In this document: positions 43,470 to 51,740 of the stretch, one piece after another
How positions within the stretch are numbered: position 1 is the first letter of the stretch
Layout: every line of letters starts with the position of its first letter
DNA from: Streptomyces sp. YIM 130001
GTDB lineage: Bacteria; Actinomycetota; Actinomycetes; Streptomycetales; Streptomycetaceae
Assembly (NCBI RefSeq): GCF_003574445.1
Contig: NZ_KZ984564.1
Location: 124,001-188,000 of the forward strand
DNA: 64,000 nucleotides
Direction: 5' to 3'
The notes under the pieces: generated by a model
Told to the model about the DNA's origin: nothing
The model's database searches: none
What the model saw: the letters and a program-made list of their open reading frames with translations, nothing else
Position numbers and translations under genes: made by a program

Positions 43470-44417
43470 ATGCATACGCAGCGCAGCACACTCAGCGCCG
43501 TCGCCGTCGCCGTGGCCGCCCTCGGCCTGCTCACCGCCTGCGGGACCGAGAAGGCGGGTTCGGAGGGTTCGAAGGAGGTCGGCGGGGCGCCCGAAGCGTC
43601 CCTCGCCGGCCAGAAGTGGCAGGTCGAGAGCATCACCGTGGACGGCAGGACGACGAAGGCAGCGGTCGGCGCGGCCCACGTCGCGTTCAAGGACGGCAAG
43701 GCCACCGGCAACCTCGGCTGCAACGGCTTCGGTGGTGAGGCCGCCGTCGAGGGCGACTCGGTCAAGGTCGGCAAGCTGATCCGGACCCAGATGGCCTGCG
43801 GCAAGAAGATCACCGGTTTCGAGAACCGGGCGATCGAGGCGCTCTCCGACGGCAGCCTGAAGGCCGCCGTGGACGGCGACCGCCTCACGCTCACCGCGGG
43901 CAACGGCGACCGGATCGCGCTGACTTCCAAGCCTGCCGCCCCGCTTGTCGGCACCAAGTGGAAGGTCGGCTCGGTCGTCGACAAGAAGGCGGCCCGGTCC
44001 CTCCCGAAGGAGGTCGATGCGCATCTGACGTTCGGCAAGGACGGCACCGTACGCGGCAACCTCGGCTGCAACGACGTCACCGCCAAGGCCGACGTCCGGG
44101 ACAACGGAAAGATCGAACTCGGCTCGGCGGGCGCGACCCGCAAGATGTGCCCGGGCGACAAGATGAAGACCGAGCGGTCCCTGCTCGCCCTCTTCGGCAA
44201 GACCGTCGACTACACGCACGAGGGCGACCGCCTGACCCTGACGAATCCCGCCGACGGCAAGGGCGCGGCGGCGAAGGCCGCGACGGACGCGAAGCCGGGC
44301 GCCGGTGAGAAGTCGGGCGCCGGTGAGAAGTCGGGTGCGGGTGAGAAGTCGGGCGCGGGCGAGAAGTCGGAGCCCGGCGCGCAGACCGGATCCGTTTCGA
44401 ACCCGGACGGCGAGTAG
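43470..44417 (+). CDS. Lipoprotein with two META (HslJ-like) domains
   Basis: 315 aa. The ATG at 43470 gives a lipoprotein signal with LLTAC and Cys24. Two META domains follow: about 40-150 (LAGQKWQVESITVDG, GNLGCNGFGGEAAVEG, MACGKK, FENRAIEAL) and about 155-270 (LVGTKWKVGSV, GNLGCNDVTAKADV, KMCPGDK, ERSLLALFGKTVDY). The C-terminal tail has four GAGEKS repeats. META domains occur in outer-envelope stress proteins such as HslJ; the precise role is unknown. No strong ribosome site is visible, and 23-bp repeats lie directly upstream. Confidence 0.82.
   Translation: MHTQRSTLSAVAVAVAALGLLTACGTEKAGSEGSKEVGGAPEASLAGQKWQVESITVDGRTTKAAVGAAHVAFKDGKATGNLGCNGFGGEAAVEGDSVKVGKLIRTQMACGKKITGFENRAIEALSDGSLKAAVDGDRLTLTAGNGDRIALTSKPAAPLVGTKWKVGSVVDKKAARSLPKEVDAHLTFGKDGTVRGNLGCNDVTAKADVRDNGKIELGSAGATRKMCPGDKMKTERSLLALFGKTVDYTHEGDRLTLTNPADGKGAAAKAATDAKPGAGEKSGAGEKSGAGEKSGAGEKSEPGAQTGSVSNPDGE
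44298..44369 (+). repeat. Four 18-bp in-frame repeats (GAGEKS)
   Basis: Four 18-mers beginning GGCGCCGGTGAGAAGTCG encode Gly-Ala-Gly-Glu-Lys-Ser in the lipoprotein tail. The third and fourth differ by silent changes. Confidence 0.9.
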
Positions 44418-44623
44418 ACCGGACGGCCGGGCGGCGCACCGGGCCTGGCCGCGCCTCAAGTCCGCCGGAGAATCAGGAAGTTGAGCCGCCGGAACCGGGC
44501 ATCCCGCCCGGCCGGCAGCCCCCAGGAGGTCCGCACAGCACTGTCGCGCCCCCCTCCCCCGTCCGACCGGCGGCAGAGGCACCCCGTAGGGACGCCCCGC
44601 CGGTTCCCCCCGGCCGGACCGTG

Positions 44624-44653
44624 CGCGGGCCCACCACCCCGATGGGGCCCGCG
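44624..44653. terminator. Inverted repeat between META and protease genes
   Basis: CGCGGGCCC (44624-44632) and GGGCCCGCG (44645-44653) form a perfect 9-bp stem between convergent genes. The rest of 44,418-44,759 shows no gene. Confidence 0.5.
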
Positions 44654-44759
44654 CCGGCCGTTCTCGGAACCGCCCCAGGGATCCCTCACCCCCGGACGGT
44701 CCCGGTACGGACCGCTTCGAGTGGCCCGTACCTACCCGGGCCGCCCGCACGATCCGAAC

Positions 44760-46097
44760 TCAGACCCGCGTCGCCCGCCCGCGACGCGACCGCAGCAGGA
44801 AGACCGCACCGACCGCGAGCAGCAGGCCGCCGCCCACCGCCGACGGCAGCGTCTGGTCGGATTCGGCGCCGGTCGCGGCGAGATCGCCGTCGGCCTTCCC
44901 GGCCGAAGTGTCCTGCCCGGCAGCCGACTCCGCGGCCTTCGTCCGCTCGGTCTGGGGCTCCGCGCCCGAGGCGTCCTCGGACGACCCGCCGCCCTTCGCC
45001 CCGCCCTTCGCCGCGGCCGGCGCCGGGACGCCGTCCAGCGAGACGGCCACCTTCGCCGAGTCCTCGCCCGCGTCGACGACCTTCACCTCGACCTCGGCCG
45101 AGGGATCGGCCAGCGTCTTCCCGGCCGCGAGCGCGTCGGCGTCCGGCGCACCCTCCGACTCGTGGTGGTCGGCGTCGGGCGTGGTGTCGACCAGGGCCGA
45201 CTCGGCGTACTCGGTCCCGGTCACGCGGTAGGCGTGGACACCCTCGATGCCCTGGTCCAGATTCCCGGAACCGGCGCGGAACTCCACCACGAGCCGGTCG
45301 TCCCCGACCGGTATGTCCAGAGCCCGCACCCCGTCGCCCGTCCCGTACAGCGAACGCAGTTCGTACGTACCGGATTTGGCGACCCGCACCGCCTCGTCGC
45401 CGTTCAGCCACTTGCTGTGGATCAGCTCGGGCGCGGTCAGACCGGCCGCCCAACCACCGCCGCCCATCGGTGTCTTGTGGCTGGTGTCCTCGGTCTCCTT
45501 GCAGGCCGAGAGGTCCGTGCCGGGGCAGCGCAGCCGCATGTGGTGGCCGTAGCCGAAGTTGTGCCCGAACTCGTGGACCAGGGCGGTCATGCTCATCTCT
45601 TTGCCGTCGTTCGGCATCCAGGTGGTGCCGCCGCCGACCGAGCCGAGGCCCGCGTAGTCGCAGCCGGCCTTCTCGCTGGGGAAGACGATCGAGAGGTGCT
45701 CGTAGTCGTCCTCGGTGACGCCCTTGCCGGCCAGGGCCTTCTCGGTGAGCTCGGCGATCCGGCCGCTGTCGCAGCCGGACGCCGACATGGGCAGCTCGAT
45801 GCCGCCCAGCACACCGTCGCCCGAGGCCGGCGCGAAGGTCGTAGCGTCCCGGGTCACTTCGTTGTAGTACGAGGTCAGGGACTCCGAATCGCCGAAGTAC
45901 GCCTTCTCGAGCATGGCCTCGGTGGCCGCCGGGTCCGCGAAGGAGTCGTCCGTGAAGCCGACCATCACGACCTGGACGCGCCGCTCGTCGGGCGCCTCGG
46001 CGGCCGCCGCCGGTGCGAGCGAACCGGCGGCGAGCGCCGTGCCGCAGGCGAGTGCGCCGAATGCCGAACGGCGCCGGGCGCGCGGGGACACCAGCAT
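44760..46097 (-). CDS. Sortase-anchored (LAXTG) zinc metalloprotease
   Basis: 445 aa. The ATG at 46097 has GGAAGGA 9 nt upstream; an ATG at 46124 is the alternative. A signal peptide (RRRSAFGALACGTALAAGSLAPAAAA) is followed by a catalytic domain with HEFGHNFGYGHH near 174-185, the HExxHxxxxxH zinc site of M11/M6-like proteases. A beta-rich domain follows, then an acidic Ala-rich spacer. The C-terminus is LAATG near 406, a hydrophobic helix and RSRRGR, a cell-wall sorting signal for the LAXTG sortases (class E) of Streptomyces. It should therefore be a wall-attached protease. It faces the sulfatase gene on the same strand with 171 bp between. Confidence 0.85.
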   Translation of the reverse strand: MLVSPRARRRSAFGALACGTALAAGSLAPAAAAEAPDERRVQVVMVGFTDDSFADPAATEAMLEKAYFGDSESLTSYYNEVTRDATTFAPASGDGVLGGIELPMSASGCDSGRIAELTEKALAGKGVTEDDYEHLSIVFPSEKAGCDYAGLGSVGGGTTWMPNDGKEMSMTALVHEFGHNFGYGHHMRLRCPGTDLSACKETEDTSHKTPMGGGGWAAGLTAPELIHSKWLNGDEAVRVAKSGTYELRSLYGTGDGVRALDIPVGDDRLVVEFRAGSGNLDQGIEGVHAYRVTGTEYAESALVDTTPDADHHESEGAPDADALAAGKTLADPSAEVEVKVVDAGEDSAKVAVSLDGVPAPAAAKGGAKGGGSSEDASGAEPQTERTKAAESAAGQDTSAGKADGDLAATGAESDQTLPSAVGGGLLLAVGAVFLLRSRRGRATRV

Positions 46098-46210
46098 GGT
46101 GAGAGATCCTTCCGGACACGTCATGGGGATTCCGGGCGGAGAACTCGCCGGAGTCCGGGCCACGTTAGGTGCCCTCACGCCCCACCAGCCCCCTCACCAC
46201 AGGGCGTTAG

Positions 46211-46232
46211 GGCTGCCTTGAGGCTGCCTTAA
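46211..46232. promoter_or_regulatory. 11-bp direct repeats upstream of the protease
   Basis: On the plus strand, GGCTGCCTTGA and GGCTGCCTTAA stand in tandem 114-135 bp before the protease start. On the coding strand this gives TTAAGGC and TCAAGGC at 11-bp spacing, as used by SARP-type activators, followed by TAACGC as a possible -10. Confidence 0.4.
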
Positions 46233-46268
46233 GGATCACCGGACCCGCCGCCCGACGCCGGCTCCTCA

Positions 46269-47783
46269 TCAGGCGGGATACGGCAGCAGCTCGTCGTTCA
46301 CCGCCTCCCACCTGCCCCGCAGTTCGGCGAGCAGTTCGCGCTCCGCGGTTGCTCGGTCGGCCTGCTCGCGCTGGTCGGTGCCCAGGTCGAAGAGCTGGTC
46401 CGCGCCGCTCTTGCCGCGGTAGTACTTCCAGTCGCCGCGGCGCAGCGCCCGTTCGCCCCTGACCCGCCAGAACAGGTCCCGCTCCGGTACCTTCTCGCCG
46501 CGCAGCAGATATCCGGCCAGGCTCGTACCGTCCAGCGGGTAGGCGGGATGCGGCCGCGCACCCGCGATCTCGAGCAATGTGGCGGTCCAGTCCGGCGTGA
46601 ACACCGGCTCCCCGCTGACCTGCCCGCCGTCGATCCGGGCCGGCCAGCGCAGCAGCGCCGGCACCCGGATACCGCCCTCCTGCAGCGACGCCTTGTTCCC
46701 GCTCAGCGGCCAGTTGTACGAGAAGCGCTCGCCGCCGTTGTCGCTGGCGAAGAACACCAGCGTGTCCCGCTCCTGCCCGCTGGCGCGCAACGCGGCGAGC
46801 ACCCGGCCGACGGACCGGTCCAGGTCCTCGACCATCTCCGTGTACTTGGCGATCGAGCCGCCGTCCGCGTGCCAGAGCGCCCGCGCGTCGCCGGCCTTGA
46901 TCCGGCGCACGATCTCGGCGCTCTGCTCGGTGTCGCCGTCGGCGATCCAGGGCCAGTGCGGGGTGGTGAAGTTCAGGTTCAGGAGCCACGGCTTGTCGCC
47001 CTCGCGGCCCTCGCGCACGTAGTCCTCGGCCCGCTCGGTGAGGATCCGGGTGTAGTAGCGCAGGTCCTTGTATTCGGCGTCGCCCTCACGCACCGAACCG
47101 CGGTAGAGGTCGTACGTCCCGTCGCCGCCGAGCTTGGAGTAGTACTCGAGGGCACCGCCGAAGTTCCCGAAGAACTCGTCCCAGCCGGACTTCGTCGGCG
47201 AGTAGTCCGGCAGGAAACCGCAGTGCCATTTGCCGATCAGGGCGGTCGCGTATCCCGAGTCGCGCAGCAGGGAGGCGAGCGTCGGGTGAGTGGGCTCGAG
47301 ACCCTCGGAGTTGTCGGCGATCGGCTCGGCGAGCCCGCCCCGCGTGCGTCCGGGGTAGCGGCCGGTGTACAGGCTGAAGCGGGTGGGGGAGCAGGTCGCC
47401 GACCCCGAGTACGCGTCGGTGAAGCGCACGCCCTGGCGGCCCAGCCGGTCCAGGTTCGGGGTGCGGATGTGCGTCGACCCGTAGCTGGAGAGGTCGGCCC
47501 AGCCGAGGTCGTCACCGAGGATGAACAGGATGTTCGGCCGCCGTGCGTGGCGGCCGGTGGCGGCGGCGAAGGGCCGTTCCCCTACGGCCTCGGCCGGGGC
47601 CGCCGACGCCGTACCGCCCGACAGGCCGAGGGCGGCGGCGGCCGCACCGGCGCCGACCGCGCCACCGAGGGCCCGCCGGGACAGGGCCGGACCGCCGGCC
47701 GGCGCGACGTCGTCGTGCGTTACGGAAGGGCCCTGTGGAGCGGACGAATCGTGCTGTGCGGACGAGCCGTGCTGCGCGGACAT
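46269..47783 (-). CDS. Tat-exported arylsulfatase
   Basis: 504 aa. The ATG at 47783 has GGAG 5 nt upstream; an ATG at 47798 would add five residues. The signal has LSRRALGGAVGAGAAAAALG, a twin-arginine type. The catalytic domain has NILFILGDDLGWADLSSYG near 85 and the CSPTRFSLYTGRYPGR motif near 130, in which the cysteine becomes formylglycine. KWHCGFLP, LNFTTPHWPW and FFASDNGGERF are metal and substrate ligands. The enzyme needs a formylglycine-generating partner that is not in the window. It likely frees sulfate from extracellular esters. A Cys-rich leader peptide lies upstream, which suggests control by sulfur supply. Confidence 0.92.
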   Translation of the reverse strand: MSAQHGSSAQHDSSAPQGPSVTHDDVAPAGGPALSRRALGGAVGAGAAAAALGLSGGTASAAPAEAVGERPFAAATGRHARRPNILFILGDDLGWADLSSYGSTHIRTPNLDRLGRQGVRFTDAYSGSATCSPTRFSLYTGRYPGRTRGGLAEPIADNSEGLEPTHPTLASLLRDSGYATALIGKWHCGFLPDYSPTKSGWDEFFGNFGGALEYYSKLGGDGTYDLYRGSVREGDAEYKDLRYYTRILTERAEDYVREGREGDKPWLLNLNFTTPHWPWIADGDTEQSAEIVRRIKAGDARALWHADGGSIAKYTEMVEDLDRSVGRVLAALRASGQERDTLVFFASDNGGERFSYNWPLSGNKASLQEGGIRVPALLRWPARIDGGQVSGEPVFTPDWTATLLEIAGARPHPAYPLDGTSLAGYLLRGEKVPERDLFWRVRGERALRRGDWKYYRGKSGADQLFDLGTDQREQADRATAERELLAELRGRWEAVNDELLPYPA

Positions 47784-47925
47784 GACGTCTCCAGACATAC
47801 GCCGTCGCCGTACGGCGTCACCGGTCGTCAGGGCACGTCAGCGCGCCCGAGACGGCGGCGACCGCGCACGGGGAGGCAGGAAGAAAAAGGGGGAAGGGCG
47901 AGGAGGTGCGGAGCGGGAAAGGCGC

Positions 47926-48015
47926 TCAGCGGCAACAGATGGCGCTCGCGACACGGACCAGGTCGACGTGGCGGCGCTCCACGAGAGTGACCGCGTGGTC
48001 ACCGAGGGGCTGCAT
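47926..48015 (-). CDS. Cysteine-type leader peptide upstream of sulfatase
   Basis: 29 codons: MQPLGDHAVTLVERRHVDL then VRVASAICCR. Short Streptomyces leader peptides with RRHVDL and a cysteine near the end recur upstream of sulfur-assimilation and sulfonate genes, in my recollection, and act by cysteine-dependent attenuation. Here two adjacent cysteine codons precede the stop, 142 nt before the sulfatase start. A CCCCCTTTTTC tract lies between. There is no Shine-Dalgarno; TTGACA-17-TCAGGC sits 8 nt before the ATG, so the transcript may be leaderless. Confidence 0.75.
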   Translation of the reverse strand: MQPLGDHAVTLVERRHVDLVRVASAICCR

Positions 48016-48023
48016 GGCCGGGA

Positions 48024-48052
48024 GCCTGACCGAGAACGACCGAACCTGTCAA
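48024..48052 (-). promoter_or_regulatory. Promoter of the sulfatase leader
   Basis: TTGACA (48052-48047) and TCAGGC (48029-48024) are separated by 17 nt on the minus strand, with 8 nt to the leader-peptide ATG. The -35 is a perfect consensus; the -10 is weak. Confidence 0.5.
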
Positions 48053-48265
48053 TGAGGCGTCCGCGCCTCGGACGGATCCGCCCGCCACTGTCCGTACCGC
48101 GGACACCGGGCCCCGTGGAATGTGATCCGTGACGCATCCGGGCCGCTCCGATGCCGTCCGGCGACGGCCTCCGCACGGGCTCCGACGGCCCGCACGAGCG
48201 CGATCCGCGCACGTCGGGAGCGGATCACCGGCCCGGGCCCGGCCTTTCGCGGGCCCCGTCCCCAA

Positions 48266-48295
48266 TTCGGACCAGTGGTCGATCTCGCCTACACT
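48266..48295 (+). promoter_or_regulatory. Promoter of purF (leaderless)
   Basis: TTCGGA (48266-48271), 18-nt spacer, TACACT (48290-48295), then 7 nt to the GTG of purF. The GTG lacks a ribosome site, which agrees with a leaderless message. Confidence 0.55.
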
Positions 48296-48302
48296 CGGTG
48301 GC

Positions 48303-49829
48303 GTGCCTCGTGGTGATGGACGACTCAACCACGACCTGCTCCCCGGTGAGAAAGGCCCCCAGGACGCTTGCGGCGTCTTCGGTGTCTGGGCTCCGGGCGA
48401 AGAGGTCGCCAAGCTCACTTATTTCGGACTGTATGCCCTGCAGCACCGCGGACAGGAGTCCGCGGGCATCGCAGTGAGCAACGGGTCGCAGATCCTGGTC
48501 TTCAAGGACATGGGACTGGTCTCGCAAGTCTTCGACGAAACGTCCCTGGGCTCGCTCCAGGGCCATATCGCAGTGGGCCATGCCCGCTACTCCACCACCG
48601 GAGCCTCGGTGTGGGAGAACGCCCAGCCGACGTTCCGTGCCACCGCGCACGGCTCGATCGCGCTCGGCCACAACGGCAACCTGGTGAACACGGCGCAGCT
48701 CGCCGAGATGGTCGCCGACCTCCCCAAGGAGAACGGCCGCGCGACCCAGGTCGCGGCCACCAATGACACCGACCTGGTCACCGCCCTGCTCGCCGGTCAG
48801 ACCGACGACGACGGCAAGCCGCTGACCATCGAGGAAGCGGCTCCCAAGGTCCTGCCCGAGGTGTCCGGCGCCTTCTCGCTCGTCTTCATGGACGAGCAGA
48901 CCCTGTACGCGGCCCGCGACCCGCAGGGGATCCGTCCGCTGGTGCTCGGCCGTCTCGAGCGCGGCTGGGTGGTCGCCTCGGAGTCCGCCGCGCTGGACAT
49001 CTGCGGAGCGGCCTACGTCCGTGAGGTCGAGCCGGGCGAGCTGATCGCCATCGACGAGAACGGCATGCGGTCGTCCAAGTTCGCTGAAGCAAAGCCCAAG
49101 GGCTGCGTCTTCGAGTACGTCTACCTGGCCCGCCCCGACACCGATATCGCCGGCCGGAACGTCTATCTGTCCCGCGTGGAGATGGGCCGCAAGCTCGCCA
49201 AGGAAGCTCCGGCCGACGCCGACCTGGTGATAGCCACGCCGGAGTCCGGCACCCCAGCCGCCATCGGCTACGCGGAGGCCAGCGGCATCCCGTACGGCTC
49301 GGGCCTGGTGAAGAACGCCTATGTCGGCCGTACCTTCATCCAGCCCTCGCAGACGATCCGCCAGCTCGGCATCCGTCTGAAGCTGAACCCGCTCAAGGAA
49401 GTCATCCGCGGCAAGCGCCTGGTCGTCGTCGACGACTCGATCGTGCGCGGTAACACCCAGCGCGCCCTCGTGCGGATGCTCCGCGAGGCCGGCGCCGCCG
49501 AGATCCACGTGCGGATCTCGTCGCCGCCCATCAAGTGGCCCTGCTTCTTCGGCATCGACTTCGCCACCCGCGCCGAGCTGATCGCCAACGGCATGACGGT
49601 GGAGGAGATCGGCGCCTCGCTCGGCGCCGACTCGCTCTCGTACATCTCGACCGACGGCATGATCGAGGCGACCACCATCGCCAAGCCGAACCTCTGCCGT
49701 GCCTGCTTCGACGGTGAGTACCCGATGGACCTCCCGGATCCCGAACTTCTCGGCAAGCAGCTCCTGGAGACCGAGCTCGCTGCCGGCGCCGCCTCCAGCG
49801 CCGCGACCGACGCGATCCGTCGTCCGTAG
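48303..49829 (+). CDS. purF: Amidophosphoribosyltransferase
   Basis: 508 aa. The GTG at 48303 gives VPRGDGRLNHDLLPGEKGPQ, a 22-residue propeptide before the catalytic Cys23 in ACGVFG. The glutaminase domain has YFGLYALQHRGQESAGI, HARYSTTG and HNGNLVN. The phosphoribosyltransferase domain has the PRPP loop VVVDDSIVRGNT near 375. It makes phosphoribosylamine from PRPP and glutamine, the first step of purine synthesis. Late cysteines (CFFGIDFATR, CRACFDGEYP) fit the Fe-S-type enzyme. A hairpin separates it from purM. Confidence 0.97.
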   Translation: MPRGDGRLNHDLLPGEKGPQDACGVFGVWAPGEEVAKLTYFGLYALQHRGQESAGIAVSNGSQILVFKDMGLVSQVFDETSLGSLQGHIAVGHARYSTTGASVWENAQPTFRATAHGSIALGHNGNLVNTAQLAEMVADLPKENGRATQVAATNDTDLVTALLAGQTDDDGKPLTIEEAAPKVLPEVSGAFSLVFMDEQTLYAARDPQGIRPLVLGRLERGWVVASESAALDICGAAYVREVEPGELIAIDENGMRSSKFAEAKPKGCVFEYVYLARPDTDIAGRNVYLSRVEMGRKLAKEAPADADLVIATPESGTPAAIGYAEASGIPYGSGLVKNAYVGRTFIQPSQTIRQLGIRLKLNPLKEVIRGKRLVVVDDSIVRGNTQRALVRMLREAGAAEIHVRISSPPIKWPCFFGIDFATRAELIANGMTVEEIGASLGADSLSYISTDGMIEATTIAKPNLCRACFDGEYPMDLPDPELLGKQLLETELAAGAASSAATDAIRRP

Positions 49830-49830
49830 C

Positions 49831-49854
49831 TCCCCCGGACCTCCGTCCGGGGGA
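49831..49854 (+). terminator. Hairpin between purF and purM
   Basis: TCCCCCGGAC / GTCCGGGGGA, 10-bp perfect stem with a 4-nt loop, starting one base after the purF stop. Confidence 0.75.
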
Positions 49855-49918
49855 CGCACCCACCCGGAATGAAGTCCGGGCGGCGCCCCCACATACCGAC
49901 CCGAAAGTTCTCTGCCTC

Positions 49919-51013
49919 ATGTCTGTATCCGACGATCGGACCGAGTCCGCGGGCACCGGCGCCAGTTACGCGGCCGCGGGTGTCGACATCGAAGCGGGCG
50001 ACCGCGCCGTAGAGCTGATGAAGGAGTGGGTGAAGAAGACCCAGCGCCCCGAGACCACCGGCCTCGGCGGTCTCGGCGGCTTCGCCGGCCTCTTCGACGC
50101 CTCGGCCCTGAAGCGCTACGAGCGGCCGCTGCTCGCCTCCGCCACGGACGGCGTGGGCACCAAGGTCGACCTCGCCCGCCGCCTCGGCGTGTACGACACG
50201 ATCGGCCGCGACCTGGTCGGCATGGTCGTGGACGACCTGGTGGTGTGCGGCGCGGAACCGCTGTTCATGACCGACTACATCTGCGTGGGCAAGGTCCACC
50301 CGGAGCGCGTCGCGGCCATCGTGAAGGGAATCGCCGAGGGCTGCGTACTCGCGGGCTGCGCCCTGGTCGGCGGCGAGACCGCGGAACACCCGGGCCTGCT
50401 CGGCCAGGACGAGTTCGACGTGGCCGGCGCCGGTACGGGCGTGGTGGAGGCCGACCGGCTGCTCGGCCCGGAGCGGGTCCGTGCGGGCGATGTCGTCGTG
50501 GCGATGGAGTCCTCGGGACTTCACTCGAACGGGTACTCGCTGGTGCGGCACGTCCTGCTCGACCGCGCGGGCATGTCCCTGGAGCAGGAGGTCGCCGACC
50601 TCGGCCGGACGCTCGGCGAGGAGCTCCTCGAGCCGACCCGGATCTATTCCCTCGACTGCCTGGCCCTGACCCGGACCACCGAGGTGCACGCCTTCAGCCA
50701 CATCACCGGCGGCGGACTGGCCAACAACCTGGCCCGAGTGATCCCCGACGGCCTGCACGCAGGCGTCGACCGCTCCACCTGGACCCCGGGCCCGGTCTTC
50801 GACCTGGTCGGCAGGGCGGGCGACGTCGAGCGCGCGGAGCTGGAGAAGACGCTGAACATGGGCGTCGGCATGATGGCCGTGGTCCCCGCCGATTCCGTGG
50901 ACGCGGCCCTCACCACGCTCGCCGACCGCGGCGTGGACGCCTGGGTGGCCGGTTCGATCACGGAGCGCGACGGGCAGCAGCCCGCGGCGGCACTGACCGG
51001 TGACTACGCCTGA
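49919..51013 (+). CDS. purM: AIR synthetase (FGAM cyclo-ligase)
   Basis: 364 aa. The conserved N-terminal ASYAAAGVDIEAGDRAVELMK starts near residue 17; an N-terminal extension of about 15 residues is added by the ATG at 49919. GGLGGFAGLF, ATDGVGTKVDLA, GGETAEHPG, SSGLHSNGYSLVR and HITGGGLANNLARV are the family motifs. It closes FGAM to AIR with ATP, the fifth step. The ribosome site is weak (GAAAG). It is separated from purF by a hairpin, so partial read-through or its own promoter is possible. Confidence 0.96.
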   Translation: MSVSDDRTESAGTGASYAAAGVDIEAGDRAVELMKEWVKKTQRPETTGLGGLGGFAGLFDASALKRYERPLLASATDGVGTKVDLARRLGVYDTIGRDLVGMVVDDLVVCGAEPLFMTDYICVGKVHPERVAAIVKGIAEGCVLAGCALVGGETAEHPGLLGQDEFDVAGAGTGVVEADRLLGPERVRAGDVVVAMESSGLHSNGYSLVRHVLLDRAGMSLEQEVADLGRTLGEELLEPTRIYSLDCLALTRTTEVHAFSHITGGGLANNLARVIPDGLHAGVDRSTWTPGPVFDLVGRAGDVERAELEKTLNMGVGMMAVVPADSVDAALTTLADRGVDAWVAGSITERDGQQPAAALTGDYA

Positions 51014-51059
51014 AGCCGCCGCCGGACGCCGTCCCCACCGCGTGCGGGGGCAGCACAAC

Positions 51060-51091
51060 ACCCGGCCCGGCGCTTACGCCCCGGACCGGGT
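51060..51091 (+). terminator. Terminator of purM
   Basis: ACCCGG / CCGGGT outer stem with an inner GGCG-CTTA-CGCC stem, 46 bp after the purM stop. Confidence 0.6.
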
Positions 51092-51134
51092 GCAGTGACA
51101 CTATGACGCGCTTTTTGACGACGTGTGAACGAGG

Positions 51135-51386
51135 TCAAGCGCCGCGGCGCTGCGACGATGGACCGGACTCGTCGTCCTCGTCCTCGTCGTCCGCGTTGTA
51201 CAGATCCGCGTACTGGGCGTACGGATCGTCCTCGACCTCGTCCTCGAGCGGCTCGCCGTTCGGCGGCTGGCTCGAAGTCGATGCGCCCAGCTCATTGGCC
51301 AGACGCGTAAGGTCAGTACCGCCGCTGCTGTACTTCAGCTGGCGGGCGACCTTCGTCTGCTTGGCCTTTGCCCGGCCGCGCCCCAT
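51135..51386 (-). CDS. DUF3073 family protein
   Basis: 83 aa. The ATG at 51386 has AAGGGGG upstream. The N-terminus MGRGRAKAKQTKVARQLKY and the following TDLTRLANEL are the DUF3073 pattern of actinobacteria. The C-terminus is very acidic (DDEDEDDESG). Basic head and acidic tail suggest nucleic-acid or ribosome contact, but the function is unknown. It converges on purM. Upstream 51,387-51,689 shows no gene. Confidence 0.9.
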   Translation of the reverse strand: MGRGRAKAKQTKVARQLKYSSGGTDLTRLANELGASTSSQPPNGEPLEDEVEDDPYAQYADLYNADDEDEDDESGPSSQRRGA

Positions 51387-51689
51387 GGCTCGACCCCCTT
51401 GGATATGGGGCTCGACGGCCCCAGAGTCTTGACACGCGTTCATGATTCAGGACGGACTCTCCACAGAGAGACCGGTCCGTAGGTCTTCAACGGTACCTTC
51501 TCCGACGGCCATACGGTACGCCGCCCACAGCACACGCCTCGTCCCTCGACCCGCGAGAAGGCTTGTTCGCGCTGGTCAACTGCGATTTTAACCTCTTCTG
51601 CGAGGACGACCCGCCGACGAGGGTGAGGCTTGTCTCTCAGTACGCTCCGTGCACGCCGTGCGATCGGCTCCCGAGCAGGCGAGACGACT

Positions 51690-51722
51690 CCGCACCCGGC
51701 CACGATCGGCGGCCGGGTGCGG
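51690..51722 (-). terminator. Terminator of vdh
   Basis: CCGCACCCGGCC / GGCCGGGTGCGG, perfect 12-bp stem with a 9-nt loop, 19 bp past the vdh stop. Confidence 0.85.
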
Positions 51723-51740
51723 AAGGGGCGTACGGGCGGC

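Noticed and set aside
44456-44689. 77-residue minus-strand frame between META and protease genes
   Set aside because: Low-complexity Gly/Arg composition, no ribosome site, and it overlaps a hairpin.
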